Assembly: GCA_013178015.1 (NCBI GenBank) | Contig: JABLXR010000040.1 | Location: 17,490 to 81,489 of the forward strand | Length of the DNA: 64,000 nt | Origin: Anaerolineae bacterium | Lineage (GTDB): Bacteria > Chloroflexota > Anaerolineae > DRVO01 | Reading direction: 5' to 3' | Part shown: positions 1 through 8,303 of the stretch, in pieces | Position numbering within the stretch: the first letter of the stretch is position 1 | Layout: the number at the start of each line of letters is the position of its first letter | Made by a program: the position numbers and the translations under genes | The notes under the pieces: generated by a model | Databases searched by the model: none | What the model was told of the DNA's origin: nothing | Seen by the model: only the letters and a program-made list of their open reading frames with translations

Positions 1-1
1 T

Positions 2-703
2 TCCAAGGCGGTGACGGGGATCGAGGCGGGGGTAGCCACCACCGACGATGACGAGCTCTATGATGCCATGGTGGCCTTGGGCCACTATGGGCGCTGTGAG
101 CGGTTGTTTGTGACCGAGCGGTTCAAGGAGTTGCGCAACATGGGGTTGGGCATCAAGTACCGGGCCAATCCTTTGGCGGTAGCCATGGCGAGGGCGCAGT
201 TAGAGCGGCTGCCGGAGCTCAATGAGAAGCGGGGGGCCTGGTTTGGCCAGCTTGACCAGTTGATGGCGGGCATTCCTGGGGTAAGCGTACAGAAGACCTA
301 CGCCAAGGCCAAGCGGGGAGGGATGCTGCTTTACACTGGCCGGATAGACCCGGAGGTGGTGGGGGCGCCGGTGGACATAGTGCTTAGGGCGTTGGTGGCG
401 GAGGGGGTGAGGACCACCCCTGGGATCACGCCCTTTGGGTATGGGGTGATGCACCTAGAGCCCTTGTTCAACCACTTCTCGTTTGAGGGGTTGGGGGGTC
501 CGTGGGGGGATCTGCCTGTGGGGGCGAGGCGGCCGATGAAGCGGGGGGACTTGCCGGTAAGCGAGGCCATACATGATACCGCCTTTTGGCTCACCACTCC
601 GGTGGACCCGCCGCAGGAGTGGGTAGAGCAGACGGCCTATGCTTTCCGCAAGGTGGCCGGGCAGGGGGAGAGGCTGGCGGAGCTGGCGAAGGCGGCGGTC
701 TAG
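2..703 (+). CDS. DegT/DnrJ/EryC1/StrS-family PLP aminotransferase, 3' part only
   Basis: The gene enters from upstream, and 233 residues are visible to the TAG at 701-703. The first codons read S-K-A-V-T-G-I-E-A-G. This matches the S-K-x-x-T-x-x-E-G-G segment holding the pyridoxal-phosphate lysine in this family, so Lys at 5-7 is probably the catalytic residue and about half the protein is missing. An in-frame GTG at 11 follows the catalytic lysine and cannot be the real start. The family transaminates keto-sugars and keto-cyclitols. The same run of genes holds a second, complete DegT member at 5845-7089. The two differ clearly around the lysine (SKAVTGIEAG versus SKNMTTLGEG), so they probably act on different substrates. 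The family call is secure; the substrate is unknown. Confidence 0.85.
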   Translation, partial: SKAVTGIEAGVATTDDDELYDAMVALGHYGRCERLFVTERFKELRNMGLGIKYRANPLAVAMARAQLERLPELNEKRGAWFGQLDQLMAGIPGVSVQKTYAKAKRGGMLLYTGRIDPEVVGAPVDIVLRALVAEGVRTTPGITPFGYGVMHLEPLFNHFSFEGLGGPWGDLPVGARRPMKRGDLPVSEAIHDTAFWLTTPVDPPQEWVEQTAYAFRKVAGQGERLAELAKAAV

Positions 704-836
704 CGATCGAGCCCGGCGGGGATATCGGGTGGGAAAGGAGGTGTGAGCGGGGATCGAGCCGTACGTCCTGGAGTCGTAGCTATGGCGGTGCACTGCAGCC
801 GACGTAGGTCGCCGAAAGGGTAAGGAGGGCAGGAAG

Positions 837-2243
837 ATGGAATCGGCCAAGATGTATTCACGGCGTAGGGCGCTGAAGATCGGTGTCGGCATGCTCGGCT
901 TGGGTGGTCTGGCGGCCTGTGCGCCCGCGGCCACACCCCAGGTGGTGGAGAGGGAAGTCACTGTCATAGTCCAGGGGACCCCGCAGATTGTGAAGGAGAC
1001 CGTGGTAGTGCCGGCTGCTGCCGGTCCTGTCAAGATCCGCTGGGCGGTGAAGACCTGGGACGAAATGCGGATGAAGGTCATTGACGACTGCGCCCAGGAA
1101 GTCATGAAGCTGGACCCAGGTATCGAGGTAGTGGTAGAGCCCAGGCCGGGCCAGGGCTATTGGGAGAAGCTGCAGACCGAGTTCGCCGGAGGTGTGGCTC
1201 CGGACGTCACGTACAACCAGATGAACTGGGTCATCCCGGGGGCGGCCAGGGGGATGTTCCTGGACATCAAGCCCTTCATGGAGCGGGACAACTGGACCCT
1301 GGAGGACTACTGGTACCCCATGGACCTCGAGTGGGAATGGCAGGGCGGGCTGTACGGCACGCTCATGGTGGCTAACGGCCAGACCCTGTGCATCAGCACC
1401 ACGCTCATGGAGCAGGCTGGCCTCGATCTTCCGGACGAGGACTGGACCTGGGACGACCTCCTGACCTACGCCAAGGCGATGACGGACAAGGAAGCGGGCC
1501 AATGGGGCCTCCTTGGGGCAAACTCCGCACCACCATATTGGTTGTGTGCCTTCATCCACGGCGCTGGTGGGTCAGTGCTCAATGAGGACTACAACAAGTG
1601 CACCATCACTGATCCAGTGGCAATGGAGGCAATCCAATGGGTCGCCGACCTGATGTTCACACATGAAGTACTTCCCACACCGGCTCTGCTTGAGGGTATG
1701 GAGAGTCCGTTCCTAACCGGCAAGGCCGGTATGTCTTTTGAGCTGGTGACCGCGGCCAGTACCATCCGTCCCACTTTCGAGGAGCAAGGCTTCGGTTGGC
1801 AGTACGTGCACATGCCCAGGCACCCCGTCACAGGGCTTCGTAGCGTTCAGATGGGATCGAACGTCTGGTCCATCATCGCTAACACGCAGTTCCGCGACCA
1901 GGCCTGGACTCTGTGCAAGTACCTCGGGGATGTCGAGGGTCAGAAGCGGTGGATGCTGTTTGGGCTGCCCGGCCAGCGGAGCCTGATAGCGAGTGACGAG
2001 TTCCTGTCCATGTGGGGTGATCAGGACATCACCATCCCCATTGCAGACCTCGACTGCTGCGGTCACGATTACTACCCGACCTCTGACTGCGGCGAGTGGT
2101 GGGGTCTGATGAACCAGGAATTGAGCGTCATCTGGACGGGCGAGGCCACAGTGGAAGAGGCCTGCCGGCGCGCTTGCGAGAAGTGCGATGAGGTCTTCGC
2201 ACGTCGGCCTCCGCACTACGAGAAGAACCCTCAGGTGAGTTAG
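837..2243 (+). CDS. ABC transporter solute-binding lipoprotein (carbohydrate family 1)
   Basis: 468 residues. The N-terminus has a twin-arginine-like SRRRALK, a hydrophobic stretch and a lipobox LAAC at about residues 25-28, so the mature protein should be a membrane-anchored lipoprotein exported by Tat. A valine/threonine-rich linker follows the cysteine, a style common in Chloroflexota binding proteins. The rest matches family 1 extracellular solute-binding proteins (MalE/UgpB type): the GGVAPDV segment near residue 120 and an aromatic-rich ligand cleft. The ATG at 837 has AAGGAGG at about 822-828. Two permease genes follow, but no ATPase gene is near, so a shared MsmX-like ATPase elsewhere is likely. 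Ligand unknown; a sugar or sugar derivative is expected from the family. Confidence 0.93.
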   Translation: MESAKMYSRRRALKIGVGMLGLGGLAACAPAATPQVVEREVTVIVQGTPQIVKETVVVPAAAGPVKIRWAVKTWDEMRMKVIDDCAQEVMKLDPGIEVVVEPRPGQGYWEKLQTEFAGGVAPDVTYNQMNWVIPGAARGMFLDIKPFMERDNWTLEDYWYPMDLEWEWQGGLYGTLMVANGQTLCISTTLMEQAGLDLPDEDWTWDDLLTYAKAMTDKEAGQWGLLGANSAPPYWLCAFIHGAGGSVLNEDYNKCTITDPVAMEAIQWVADLMFTHEVLPTPALLEGMESPFLTGKAGMSFELVTAASTIRPTFEEQGFGWQYVHMPRHPVTGLRSVQMGSNVWSIIANTQFRDQAWTLCKYLGDVEGQKRWMLFGLPGQRSLIASDEFLSMWGDQDITIPIADLDCCGHDYYPTSDCGEWWGLMNQELSVIWTGEATVEEACRRACEKCDEVFARRPPHYEKNPQVS

Positions 2244-2272
2244 CTGGCCCGACGTCGCTGAGCCGGCTAGAT

Positions 2273-2301
2273 GGGGGCCCGAGCCGCGTTCTCGGGTCCC
2301 C
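2273..2301 (+). promoter_or_regulatory. Intra-operon hairpin between binding protein and permeases
   Basis: GGGGGCCCGAG (2273-2283) pairs with CTCGGGTCCCC (2291-2301) through 11 base pairs, one of them G-T, around a 7-base loop. It starts 29 bases after the binding-protein stop. No T-tract follows. Stem-loops at this position in sugar importer operons commonly protect the upstream mRNA or partly stop transcription, giving more binding protein than permease. That role is inferred here. Confidence 0.5.
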
Positions 2302-2326
2302 TGCCCGCAGGAGTGGAGGTTCGATC

Positions 2327-3262
2327 ATGCAGGTAGCCGCCTGGCAGCCGCGGGTGCGTGGGATGTCGTCGAGCGCCAGGAGAGAGGAGTTGGAGGGGTA
2401 CCTCTGCATCTCGCCCTGGCTCCTCGGCCTTCTCATCTTCACCATTGGGCCGATCCTGGCCTCGCTGTACCTCAGCTTCACCGAGTATGAGGTGGTCAAG
2501 CCGCCTGTATTCACCGGGTTGGCCAACTACGTGATGCTGGCCCGGGATGATCTGTTCTGGCAATCACTGAAGGTTACCAGCATCTATACGTTCGTGTCTG
2601 TGCCCCTCCGTATTACCCTGTCGTTCGCCATCGCGCTGCTCATGAACCAGCAGGTGAAGTTTCTGGGGCTCTTCCGCACTGCCTACTACATGCCGAATCT
2701 GGTGCCGGCGGTGGCCTCGGCGATTCTCTGGGTATGGATCTTCCAGCCCCAGTTCGGTCTCCTCAACGGTTTCCTGCGGGGCATGGGTATAGAGAACCCG
2801 CCTCCCTGGTTGGGAAGCACCAAATGGGCGCTTCCCTCCCTCATACTCATGAGCCTGTGGGGCGTGGGCGGTCCAATGTTGATCTACCTGGCTGGTCTGC
2901 AGGGCATCCCGACGGAGATGTACGAGGCGGCCGAGATAGACGGCGCGGGGCGAGTGTCGCGCTTCCGCCACGTAACACTGCCGCAGATGTCACCAGTGGT
3001 CTTCTTCAACCTGATTATGAGCATTATCGGGTCATTCCAGGTCTTCGCCGCCGGATACATCATGACCGGGGGCGGGCCTCGGTACGCAACCTACTTCTAC
3101 GTGCTCTACCTGTACAACAACGCCTTCAGCTTCTTCAGAATGGGATACGCTTCTGCCCTGGCCTGGATTCTCGCTATCATCATCCTGTTTTTCACTGTAC
3201 TGGTGTTTCGGTCATCAGCAGCCTGGGTCTACTACTCCGGCGAACTCAAGGGGAGGGCGTAG
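2327..3262 (+). CDS. ABC transporter permease, MalF/UgpA type
   Basis: 311 residues with about six membrane segments. The first is near residues 28-50 (LLGLLIFTIGPILASLYLSF) and the last close to the C-terminus. The cytoplasmic coupling loop carries the EAA-type motif EAAEIDGAGRVSRFRHVTLP around residue 205, which docks onto the ATPase. The ATG at 2327 has GGAGG a few bases upstream; an in-frame ATG at 2363 is a possible alternative. Its TAG overlaps the GTG start of the next permease by one base, so the two subunits are probably translationally coupled. This is the first half of the heterodimeric membrane channel for the importer begun at 837. Confidence 0.93.
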   Translation: MQVAAWQPRVRGMSSSARREELEGYLCISPWLLGLLIFTIGPILASLYLSFTEYEVVKPPVFTGLANYVMLARDDLFWQSLKVTSIYTFVSVPLRITLSFAIALLMNQQVKFLGLFRTAYYMPNLVPAVASAILWVWIFQPQFGLLNGFLRGMGIENPPPWLGSTKWALPSLILMSLWGVGGPMLIYLAGLQGIPTEMYEAAEIDGAGRVSRFRHVTLPQMSPVVFFNLIMSIIGSFQVFAAGYIMTGGGPRYATYFYVLYLYNNAFSFFRMGYASALAWILAIIILFFTVLVFRSSAAWVYYSGELKGRA

Positions 3263-4170
3263 TGGTCACGGACGAGAGGCAGATGTCGGTCTCGCGCCCT
3301 GCCGCCTACAGGCCTGCGCCATCTCTTTGGGCGCGCAAGTCGGTGCAGCGAACGGTCGGCCGGTTGGTACTCTATCCCGTTCTTGTGGGCGGAGCGGTCA
3401 TCTTGTTGCTCCCGCTGGCCTGGCTGCTTTCCAGTTCGCTGAAGCCTCTAGGGCTGATCTTCGTAGTTCCTCCCCAGTGGATCCCTTCGCCTATTAGGTG
3501 GCAGAACTACGTCGAGGTGTGGCAAGCCATTCCCATGGCGCTCTTCGCCCGCAACACGATTACCATCACCTTCTTCGCTGTGCTGGGCACGGTCGCATCG
3601 GCCTCGATCGTGGCCTTCGGCTTCGCGCGGTTGCGTTTCCGGATGCGGGACGTGCTGTTCCTTGTCCTTCTCTCGACCATGATGATCCCCGGTCAGGTCA
3701 CGTTGATTCCCCAGTACATACTCTTTCGCACCCTTCGTTGGCTTAACAGCTTCCTTCCCCTGATCGTGCCATCCTACTTTGGCGGAGGCGCGTTCAACGT
3801 CTTCCTGCTGCGCCAGTTCTACATGACTCTGCCTCTGGAACTGGATGACGCCGCCCGCATTGACGGATGCAGCACCTTCCAGATCTACCGTCGGATCATC
3901 CTTCCGCAGTCCAAGCCTGCGCTGGGCGTGGTGGCCATCTTCGGGTTTATGGGACACTGGAACGAGTTCTTTGCCCCCCTCATCTACCTGAACTCGACCG
4001 AGAAGTACACCCTGGCTCTGGGCCTCAACTTCTTCCGCTCGGTTGAGTACAGCGCCTGGCACCTGCTGATGGCCGCTTCCCTCATGACGGCCCTGCCGTG
4101 CATAGTGGTATACTTCCTGGCCCAGCGCTACTTCATACAGGGGATCGTCTTCACCGGCATCAAGGGCTGA
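3262..4170 (+). CDS. ABC transporter permease, MalG/UgpE type
   Basis: 302 residues from GTG at 3262, which shares one base with the upstream TAG and has AAGGGGAGGG at 3248-3257. The frame stays open upstream, but earlier starts would lie inside the first permease. About six membrane segments are visible, the first near residues 38-58. The coupling loop DDAARIDGCSTFQIYRRIILP is the EAA motif of this family. The C-terminus ends in QGIVFTGIKG, the typical end of MalG-like subunits. Together with the product of 2327-3262 it forms the translocation pore. No nucleotide-binding subunit is encoded in this window. Confidence 0.93.
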   Translation: MVTDERQMSVSRPAAYRPAPSLWARKSVQRTVGRLVLYPVLVGGAVILLLPLAWLLSSSLKPLGLIFVVPPQWIPSPIRWQNYVEVWQAIPMALFARNTITITFFAVLGTVASASIVAFGFARLRFRMRDVLFLVLLSTMMIPGQVTLIPQYILFRTLRWLNSFLPLIVPSYFGGGAFNVFLLRQFYMTLPLELDDAARIDGCSTFQIYRRIILPQSKPALGVVAIFGFMGHWNEFFAPLIYLNSTEKYTLALGLNFFRSVEYSAWHLLMAASLMTALPCIVVYFLAQRYFIQGIVFTGIKG

Positions 4171-4263
4171 TGTCAGTCGGAGGACACCGGACAACCCCGA
4201 CCCGGCCGGCATGAGTTCGCCTGCCGCATCAGGGCATCCGGGTCGCCTTCCAGGAGCTCAAAC

Positions 4264-5037
4264 ATGACTCACCCCCTCCGCTTCCTCGACGTCAACTGCG
4301 CCATCGGACCCTACTACAACCCACCGACAGGCCACGACTGGTCGCTCGCCGGGTTGCTCGCCAAGATGGACCACCTGGGCATCGCCGAGGCCTGCCCCGC
4401 CTGCCTCCTAAGCCGCGACCTGGACCCGGCCACCGGCAACGAGTGGCTGGTCCAGCACGCCCCCGCCTCCGACCGCATCCACCCGGTGTGGACCGCCGCG
4501 CCCCACCATACGGGCGAGTTCCCTGCCCCCGAGGACCTTCTCACCCTCATGCGCCGGCACGGCGTCCGGATGTTGCGGCTCTGGTTCTATCCCAGCGCCT
4601 TCCTGGATCGGCTGGACCTGCCCTTGCTGGGGGAGCTCTTCGATGCGCTGGCTCAGCACCGGGTCCCCCTCCTGCTCGACGTGTCGGAGCCGAACCTGCT
4701 GCGGGTCTCCGACCTGGAGCCGGTCCTCCGCGGCTGGCCCGCGATGCCGGTGATCCTGAGCGTGCCCAAGCAGAGCCAGAACGAGCGCTGGTTCTACTAC
4801 CTGTGGGAGAAGTATGACAGCTTCCACCTGGACCTGCCCGGCTACCAGATCCTGGGAGGTATCGAGGCCGTGGTGGCTCGCTTCGGCCCTGCCAGACTGG
4901 TATACGGCTCAAGGTACCCCTACTTCACCCCCCTCCAGTCCATGCTGCAGCTCATCTACAGCGAGGTAGAGGAGGAAGCCAAGAAGGCCATCGCCGGGGA
5001 TACGGTGCGTCGGCTGCTGCAGGAGGTGGGGCTGTGA
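4264..5037 (+). CDS. Amidohydrolase-like TIM-barrel protein lacking the usual metal-binding histidines
   Basis: 257 residues, same length as the next gene and probably the same fold. Near the N-terminus, where amidohydrolases of the 2-pyrone-dicarboxylate lactonase/decarboxylase type have D-x-H-x-H, this protein reads FLDVNCAIG with no histidine. The later barrel segment reads VYGSRYPYFTP, where active members have a W-G-(S/T)-D-x-P-type motif. It therefore appears to be a degenerate paralogue, perhaps a non-catalytic partner or an enzyme with a rebuilt site. Its stop overlaps the next start (GTGA, 5034-5037), so the pair should be made together. Family placement is by pattern; the function is unknown. 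Confidence 0.7.
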   Translation: MTHPLRFLDVNCAIGPYYNPPTGHDWSLAGLLAKMDHLGIAEACPACLLSRDLDPATGNEWLVQHAPASDRIHPVWTAAPHHTGEFPAPEDLLTLMRRHGVRMLRLWFYPSAFLDRLDLPLLGELFDALAQHRVPLLLDVSEPNLLRVSDLEPVLRGWPAMPVILSVPKQSQNERWFYYLWEKYDSFHLDLPGYQILGGIEAVVARFGPARLVYGSRYPYFTPLQSMLQLIYSEVEEEAKKAIAGDTVRRLLQEVGL

Positions 5038-5807
5038 GCGCCATCATGGAGCGAGCTCTGCGGGGAGAGTCGCTGGCCGGCCTCGGGCTCATTGACTTCC
5101 ACGTCCACCTGGGGAAGTGGTCCGGTCTCAACATACTGGCCCACCATCCGGAGGAGATCGTACGGCGCGCTATGGCCCTCGGGCTGGAGCGCATCGTGGT
5201 CAACGGCGTGATCCATCCCCAGCTCACGGCGAGCAACGACCTGGTGGGCGACCTGGTCCGGCGCTATCCGGGCTTCGTCATTGGCCTGGCGGTCACGAAC
5301 CCCTACCAGCACGACATGGCCCACGAGGTCCGCCGTTGCTTCGACGAGCTAGGTATGCGGGGCGTGAAGCTGCATGCTATGCATGAGACCTACCAGTCGC
5401 CGCAGCCGCTCCTCGCCTACCGGGAACAGTGGGAGAGGCTGTTCGCCTTCCTTTCCGACCGCGGGGCCCCGGTGCTCTACCACGGAATCGTGACCGAGGA
5501 TATGATCCGGTCCTGGCCGGACGTGCCCTTTGTGATGGCGCACGGGGTGAGCAGCCCGGAGCAGATGGTGAGGCTGAGCCGGTACCCCAACTTCCACGTG
5601 GACACGGCCTCCACCCAGAACCCGTACTTCGCCGTGACGCGGGCGGTGAGCCTGCTGGGCGCGTCGCGCGTGATCTGGGGCACCGACGCCCCCTGGGATG
5701 ACTTCGCCCAGCGGCTGGGAGTGGTCCTGGACACGGACCTGCCGGTGCCGGACCTGCTGGCCATCCTGGGCCGCAACGCTGCCCGCCTGCTAAGACTCGA
5801 GGAGTAG
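5034..5807 (+). CDS. Amidohydrolase-family metal-dependent hydrolase
   Basis: 257 residues from GTG at 5034, overlapping the previous stop by four bases. The N-terminal strand reads LIDFHVHLG, the D-x-H-x-H metal ligand motif. Later come MRGVKLHAMHE (a strand with histidines) and VIWGTDAPWDD near residue 215, the aspartate-bearing motif of active amidohydrolases. It should be a cytoplasmic metal-dependent hydrolase or decarboxylase of a small organic substrate. It is the intact partner of the degenerate paralogue encoded just before it. Position between the sugar importer and an aminotransferase suggests a ring-opening or decarboxylation step, which is inference. Confidence 0.85.
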   Translation: MSAIMERALRGESLAGLGLIDFHVHLGKWSGLNILAHHPEEIVRRAMALGLERIVVNGVIHPQLTASNDLVGDLVRRYPGFVIGLAVTNPYQHDMAHEVRRCFDELGMRGVKLHAMHETYQSPQPLLAYREQWERLFAFLSDRGAPVLYHGIVTEDMIRSWPDVPFVMAHGVSSPEQMVRLSRYPNFHVDTASTQNPYFAVTRAVSLLGASRVIWGTDAPWDDFAQRLGVVLDTDLPVPDLLAILGRNAARLLRLEE

Positions 5808-5844
5808 CCCCTTCACGGAGCGGGGCTGCAAGGAGAAAGTGACT

Positions 5845-7089
5845 ATGGCAACCGTGACGGTAATGACGGCCGAGGACCGCCGGGAAATCCTGCGCCGGGG
5901 CTCTAGCGGCCCCGTGCACCAAGGCCTCATCCCCCTAGGCGGCTGGTACGGCCAGGAGGAAATGGACGCCATCCGACAGGTGTTGGAACACGGCGCCCGC
6001 TACTGGGTGGGTTTCGGGGGCGGGCCGTACGTGTCCAGGTTCGAGGAAGAGTTCGCTGCCTACGTGGGCACCAAGTACGCCCTGGCCGTCAACTCCTGCG
6101 GCACCGGGCTGGACCTGGTGATGAAGATCCTGGACCTGGAGCCGGGCGACGAGGTGATCACTACCCCCATTACCTACATCGCCACCAGCCATGCCATCAT
6201 GGCCGCCGGCGGCACCCCCGTCTTCGCCGACATCGGCGATGGCACCTTCAACATCGACCCCGAGCACGTCGAGCGCAAGATGAGCCCTCGTACCCGAGCC
6301 ATCCTGCCGGTGCACAACAACGGCCTCTCGGCGGACATGGACGCCCTGCTGGACATCGCCGAGCGCCATCCTCACCCCAAGCATGGCCCGGTGCCCGTCT
6401 TCGGCGACGCCGCCCGCGCCTGCGGCGCCGGCTACAAGGACACCAAGGTAGGCAAGAGGGGCACGGCTAACGTCTTCTCCTTCCAGACCTCCAAGAACAT
6501 GACCACCCTGGGTGAGGGGGGCATGATCACGACAGACGAGGAGTGGGTGGCCCGCCGCACCCGCCGGCTGCACACCTTCGGCTGGGACCGCTGGGAGGGC
6601 GAGAGCGTCCTGGTCGAGCCCGGCTTCAACTACCGCATGACCGGCATCCAGGCGGCGGTGGGCTCGGTGCAACTGGCCAAGCTGGATCAGATGAACGAGA
6701 GGCGGCGCGAGCGGGCGGCCAGGCTAACCGCGCTGTTGCAGGCGGCCGCGCCCGGCATCCAGACGCCCATCGAGCCGGAGGGGTACACCCACATCTACTA
6801 CGGCTACACGGTGATGGTGCCCAAGGAGTGGGCGGGGGAGAAGCGGGACCGGTTCATCGAGCGGATGCAGCAGGACTACCAGGTGGGCGGCGTGGTCATG
6901 AACTTCGCCGTCACCAAGTACCCCATGCTGCGAAAGCTGGGCTACGACCCCCAGGACACCCCTCGGGCCCTGGAGCACGGCGACAGGCTCTTCTGCCTGC
7001 CCCTGCATCCGCAGCTGACCGACCAGGACCTGGAATACATCGCCGCCGCCGTAGGCGAGACCTTCGACAAGATGGCAATGGAACGCTGA
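5845..7089 (+). CDS. DegT/DnrJ/EryC1/StrS-family PLP aminotransferase
   Basis: 414 residues. ATG at 5845 was chosen because AGGAG at 5831-5835 lies nine bases away; an upstream in-frame GTG at 5839 is too close to it. The family hallmarks are clear: NSCGTGLDLVMK (cofactor-binding region), FGDAARACGA, and FQTSKNMTTLGEGG, where Lys217 should form the Schiff base with PLP. Members transaminate keto-sugars, keto-cyclitols or related ketones using glutamine or glutamate. The next gene is an alcohol dehydrogenase-like oxidoreductase, which could make the ketone; this dehydrogenase-aminotransferase pairing is typical of aminosugar and aminocyclitol pathways. The last codons and stop lie inside the left arm of a long inverted repeat (7077-7184). 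Confidence 0.92.
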   Translation: MATVTVMTAEDRREILRRGSSGPVHQGLIPLGGWYGQEEMDAIRQVLEHGARYWVGFGGGPYVSRFEEEFAAYVGTKYALAVNSCGTGLDLVMKILDLEPGDEVITTPITYIATSHAIMAAGGTPVFADIGDGTFNIDPEHVERKMSPRTRAILPVHNNGLSADMDALLDIAERHPHPKHGPVPVFGDAARACGAGYKDTKVGKRGTANVFSFQTSKNMTTLGEGGMITTDEEWVARRTRRLHTFGWDRWEGESVLVEPGFNYRMTGIQAAVGSVQLAKLDQMNERRRERAARLTALLQAAAPGIQTPIEPEGYTHIYYGYTVMVPKEWAGEKRDRFIERMQQDYQVGGVVMNFAVTKYPMLRKLGYDPQDTPRALEHGDRLFCLPLHPQLTDQDLEYIAAAVGETFDKMAMER

Positions 7090-7184
7090 TGACCCTGATA
7101 CTACGCGCATTCACGCTGATCACGAAGAGATGATGGAAGATCAGCGGAGATCAACGCAGTATCAGCGTTCATCAGCGTTCCATT
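7077..7184. repeat. Palindromic repeat element overlapping a CDS end
   Basis: Outer arms are a perfect 16-base inverted repeat: AATGGAACGCTGATGA at 7077-7092 and its complement at 7169-7184. Inner arms follow: CTGATACT at 7095-7102 and AGTATCAG at 7158-7165. Short 'ATCAGCG' words recur in the right half. The left arm covers the last codons and stop of the aminotransferase. A diverged relative lies at 16999-17078. Elements built from ATCAGCG-type words occur in many unrelated bacterial genomes; no transposase is present here. Confidence 0.75.
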
Positions 7185-7209
7185 CGCGGGGTGTCCAGGA
7201 GAGACGCCG

Positions 7210-8274
7210 ATGATCAAGACCATGCGCAGCCCGCAGTACTTCGTGGTGGGGGCCGGCGCCAGCGGGCAAGTAGGAGAACACGCGGCCCAGTTCGGCACTC
7301 GGGCCCTGGTGATCGGGGGCAACCGTGCCCTGGAGGCGGCCAAGCCTACCGTGCTGCCCAGCCTGGAGGCCGGCGGCCTCACCTACCACCTCGAGCAGGG
7401 AGATCACGTCCGCAAGACGCTCGACTCGGTGAACCATCTGGTGGCGATTGGACGCCAGCAGAAGGTGGATCTGGTGATTGGCTGCGGCGGTGGGGCGGTG
7501 ATGGACTGCGGCAAGGCCGTGGCTCACGATCTGGGGGTCCAGTATATCGCCCTGCCCACCACGGCCGGTGTCAACGCCGCCGGCACTTCGGGCGCGGGGA
7601 TCGAAGGGGATCCCGGCCCCCGGCGTCGCTGGTACCAGGCGGTGGACGTGGTCATCGCCGACACTGCCATTATCGCCCGAGCCGGCGGCCGTTACCTGGC
7701 CTCGGGCATGGGGGATGCTCTGCCCTCCAAGTACGGGGCTCAACTGGCCCAGTGGCGGGGAGCCCCGGACGTCACCGCCAGCCGGCTGGCCTTCGCCCGC
7801 CTGTGTTCGGATACGATACTGGCCGACGGCGCGCGCGCCTATCGTGCCTGCCAGCGGGGCATGCCCACCGAGGAAGTGGATCGGGTGGTCGAGGCAGTCC
7901 TCTATCAGTCTGGGATGGGGGGCTTCGGCATGGGGGGTGACCACGTGCTGCATCCGGCTCGGATGCCGGGCGCCCGGGCAGACGTCATCCACGGAGAGTG
8001 GGTGGCCTTCGGTCTGCTGGTGCGGGTGGTACTGGGAGGTGAGTTCAGCGAGGATCTGCCCGCCCTGATCGCCTTCGATCGCTCGGTGAACCTGCCTACC
8101 ACCTTCGCCGACTTCGGGCTGCACGACCCAGGCTGGCCCGACGTGCTCGAGGAGGCACGCCGGATCGTGGGGCCGGCGGGGCAGGCGGACTACGGCATTG
8201 GCCGGCCGGTGACGCCGGAGGACGTGTGCGAGGCCATGTTCGAGGTGGACTACCTGGGGCGGACCCTGGCCTGA
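7210..8274 (+). CDS. Iron/zinc-containing alcohol dehydrogenase (GldA/glycerol-1-phosphate dehydrogenase-like)
   Basis: 354 residues. VIGCGGGAVMDCGKAVA around residues 93-109 is the NAD(P)-binding GGGS-type motif of family III dehydrogenases. The metal ligands appear in SGMGDALPSKYGA (Asp), GGDHVLHPA (His) and VIHGEWVAFG (His), matching the GldA pattern. The PTTAGVNAAGTSG loop lacks the aspartate usual at the corresponding place in glycerol dehydrogenase (TDAP), so the substrate probably differs. The reaction should be oxidation of a polyol or sugar hydroxyl, or the reverse. It follows the aminotransferase after the inverted repeat. AGGAGA lies upstream of the ATG at 7210. Confidence 0.85.
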   Translation: MIKTMRSPQYFVVGAGASGQVGEHAAQFGTRALVIGGNRALEAAKPTVLPSLEAGGLTYHLEQGDHVRKTLDSVNHLVAIGRQQKVDLVIGCGGGAVMDCGKAVAHDLGVQYIALPTTAGVNAAGTSGAGIEGDPGPRRRWYQAVDVVIADTAIIARAGGRYLASGMGDALPSKYGAQLAQWRGAPDVTASRLAFARLCSDTILADGARAYRACQRGMPTEEVDRVVEAVLYQSGMGGFGMGGDHVLHPARMPGARADVIHGEWVAFGLLVRVVLGGEFSEDLPALIAFDRSVNLPTTFADFGLHDPGWPDVLEEARRIVGPAGQADYGIGRPVTPEDVCEAMFEVDYLGRTLA

Positions 8275-8303
8275 TCTGCGGGTCGCCACTTCAGGAGGAG
8301 AGA

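Noticed and set aside
2734..3261. Upstream extension of the second permease
   Set aside because: It runs through the first permease gene in another frame; GTG at 3262 has a good ribosome-binding site and coupling overlap.
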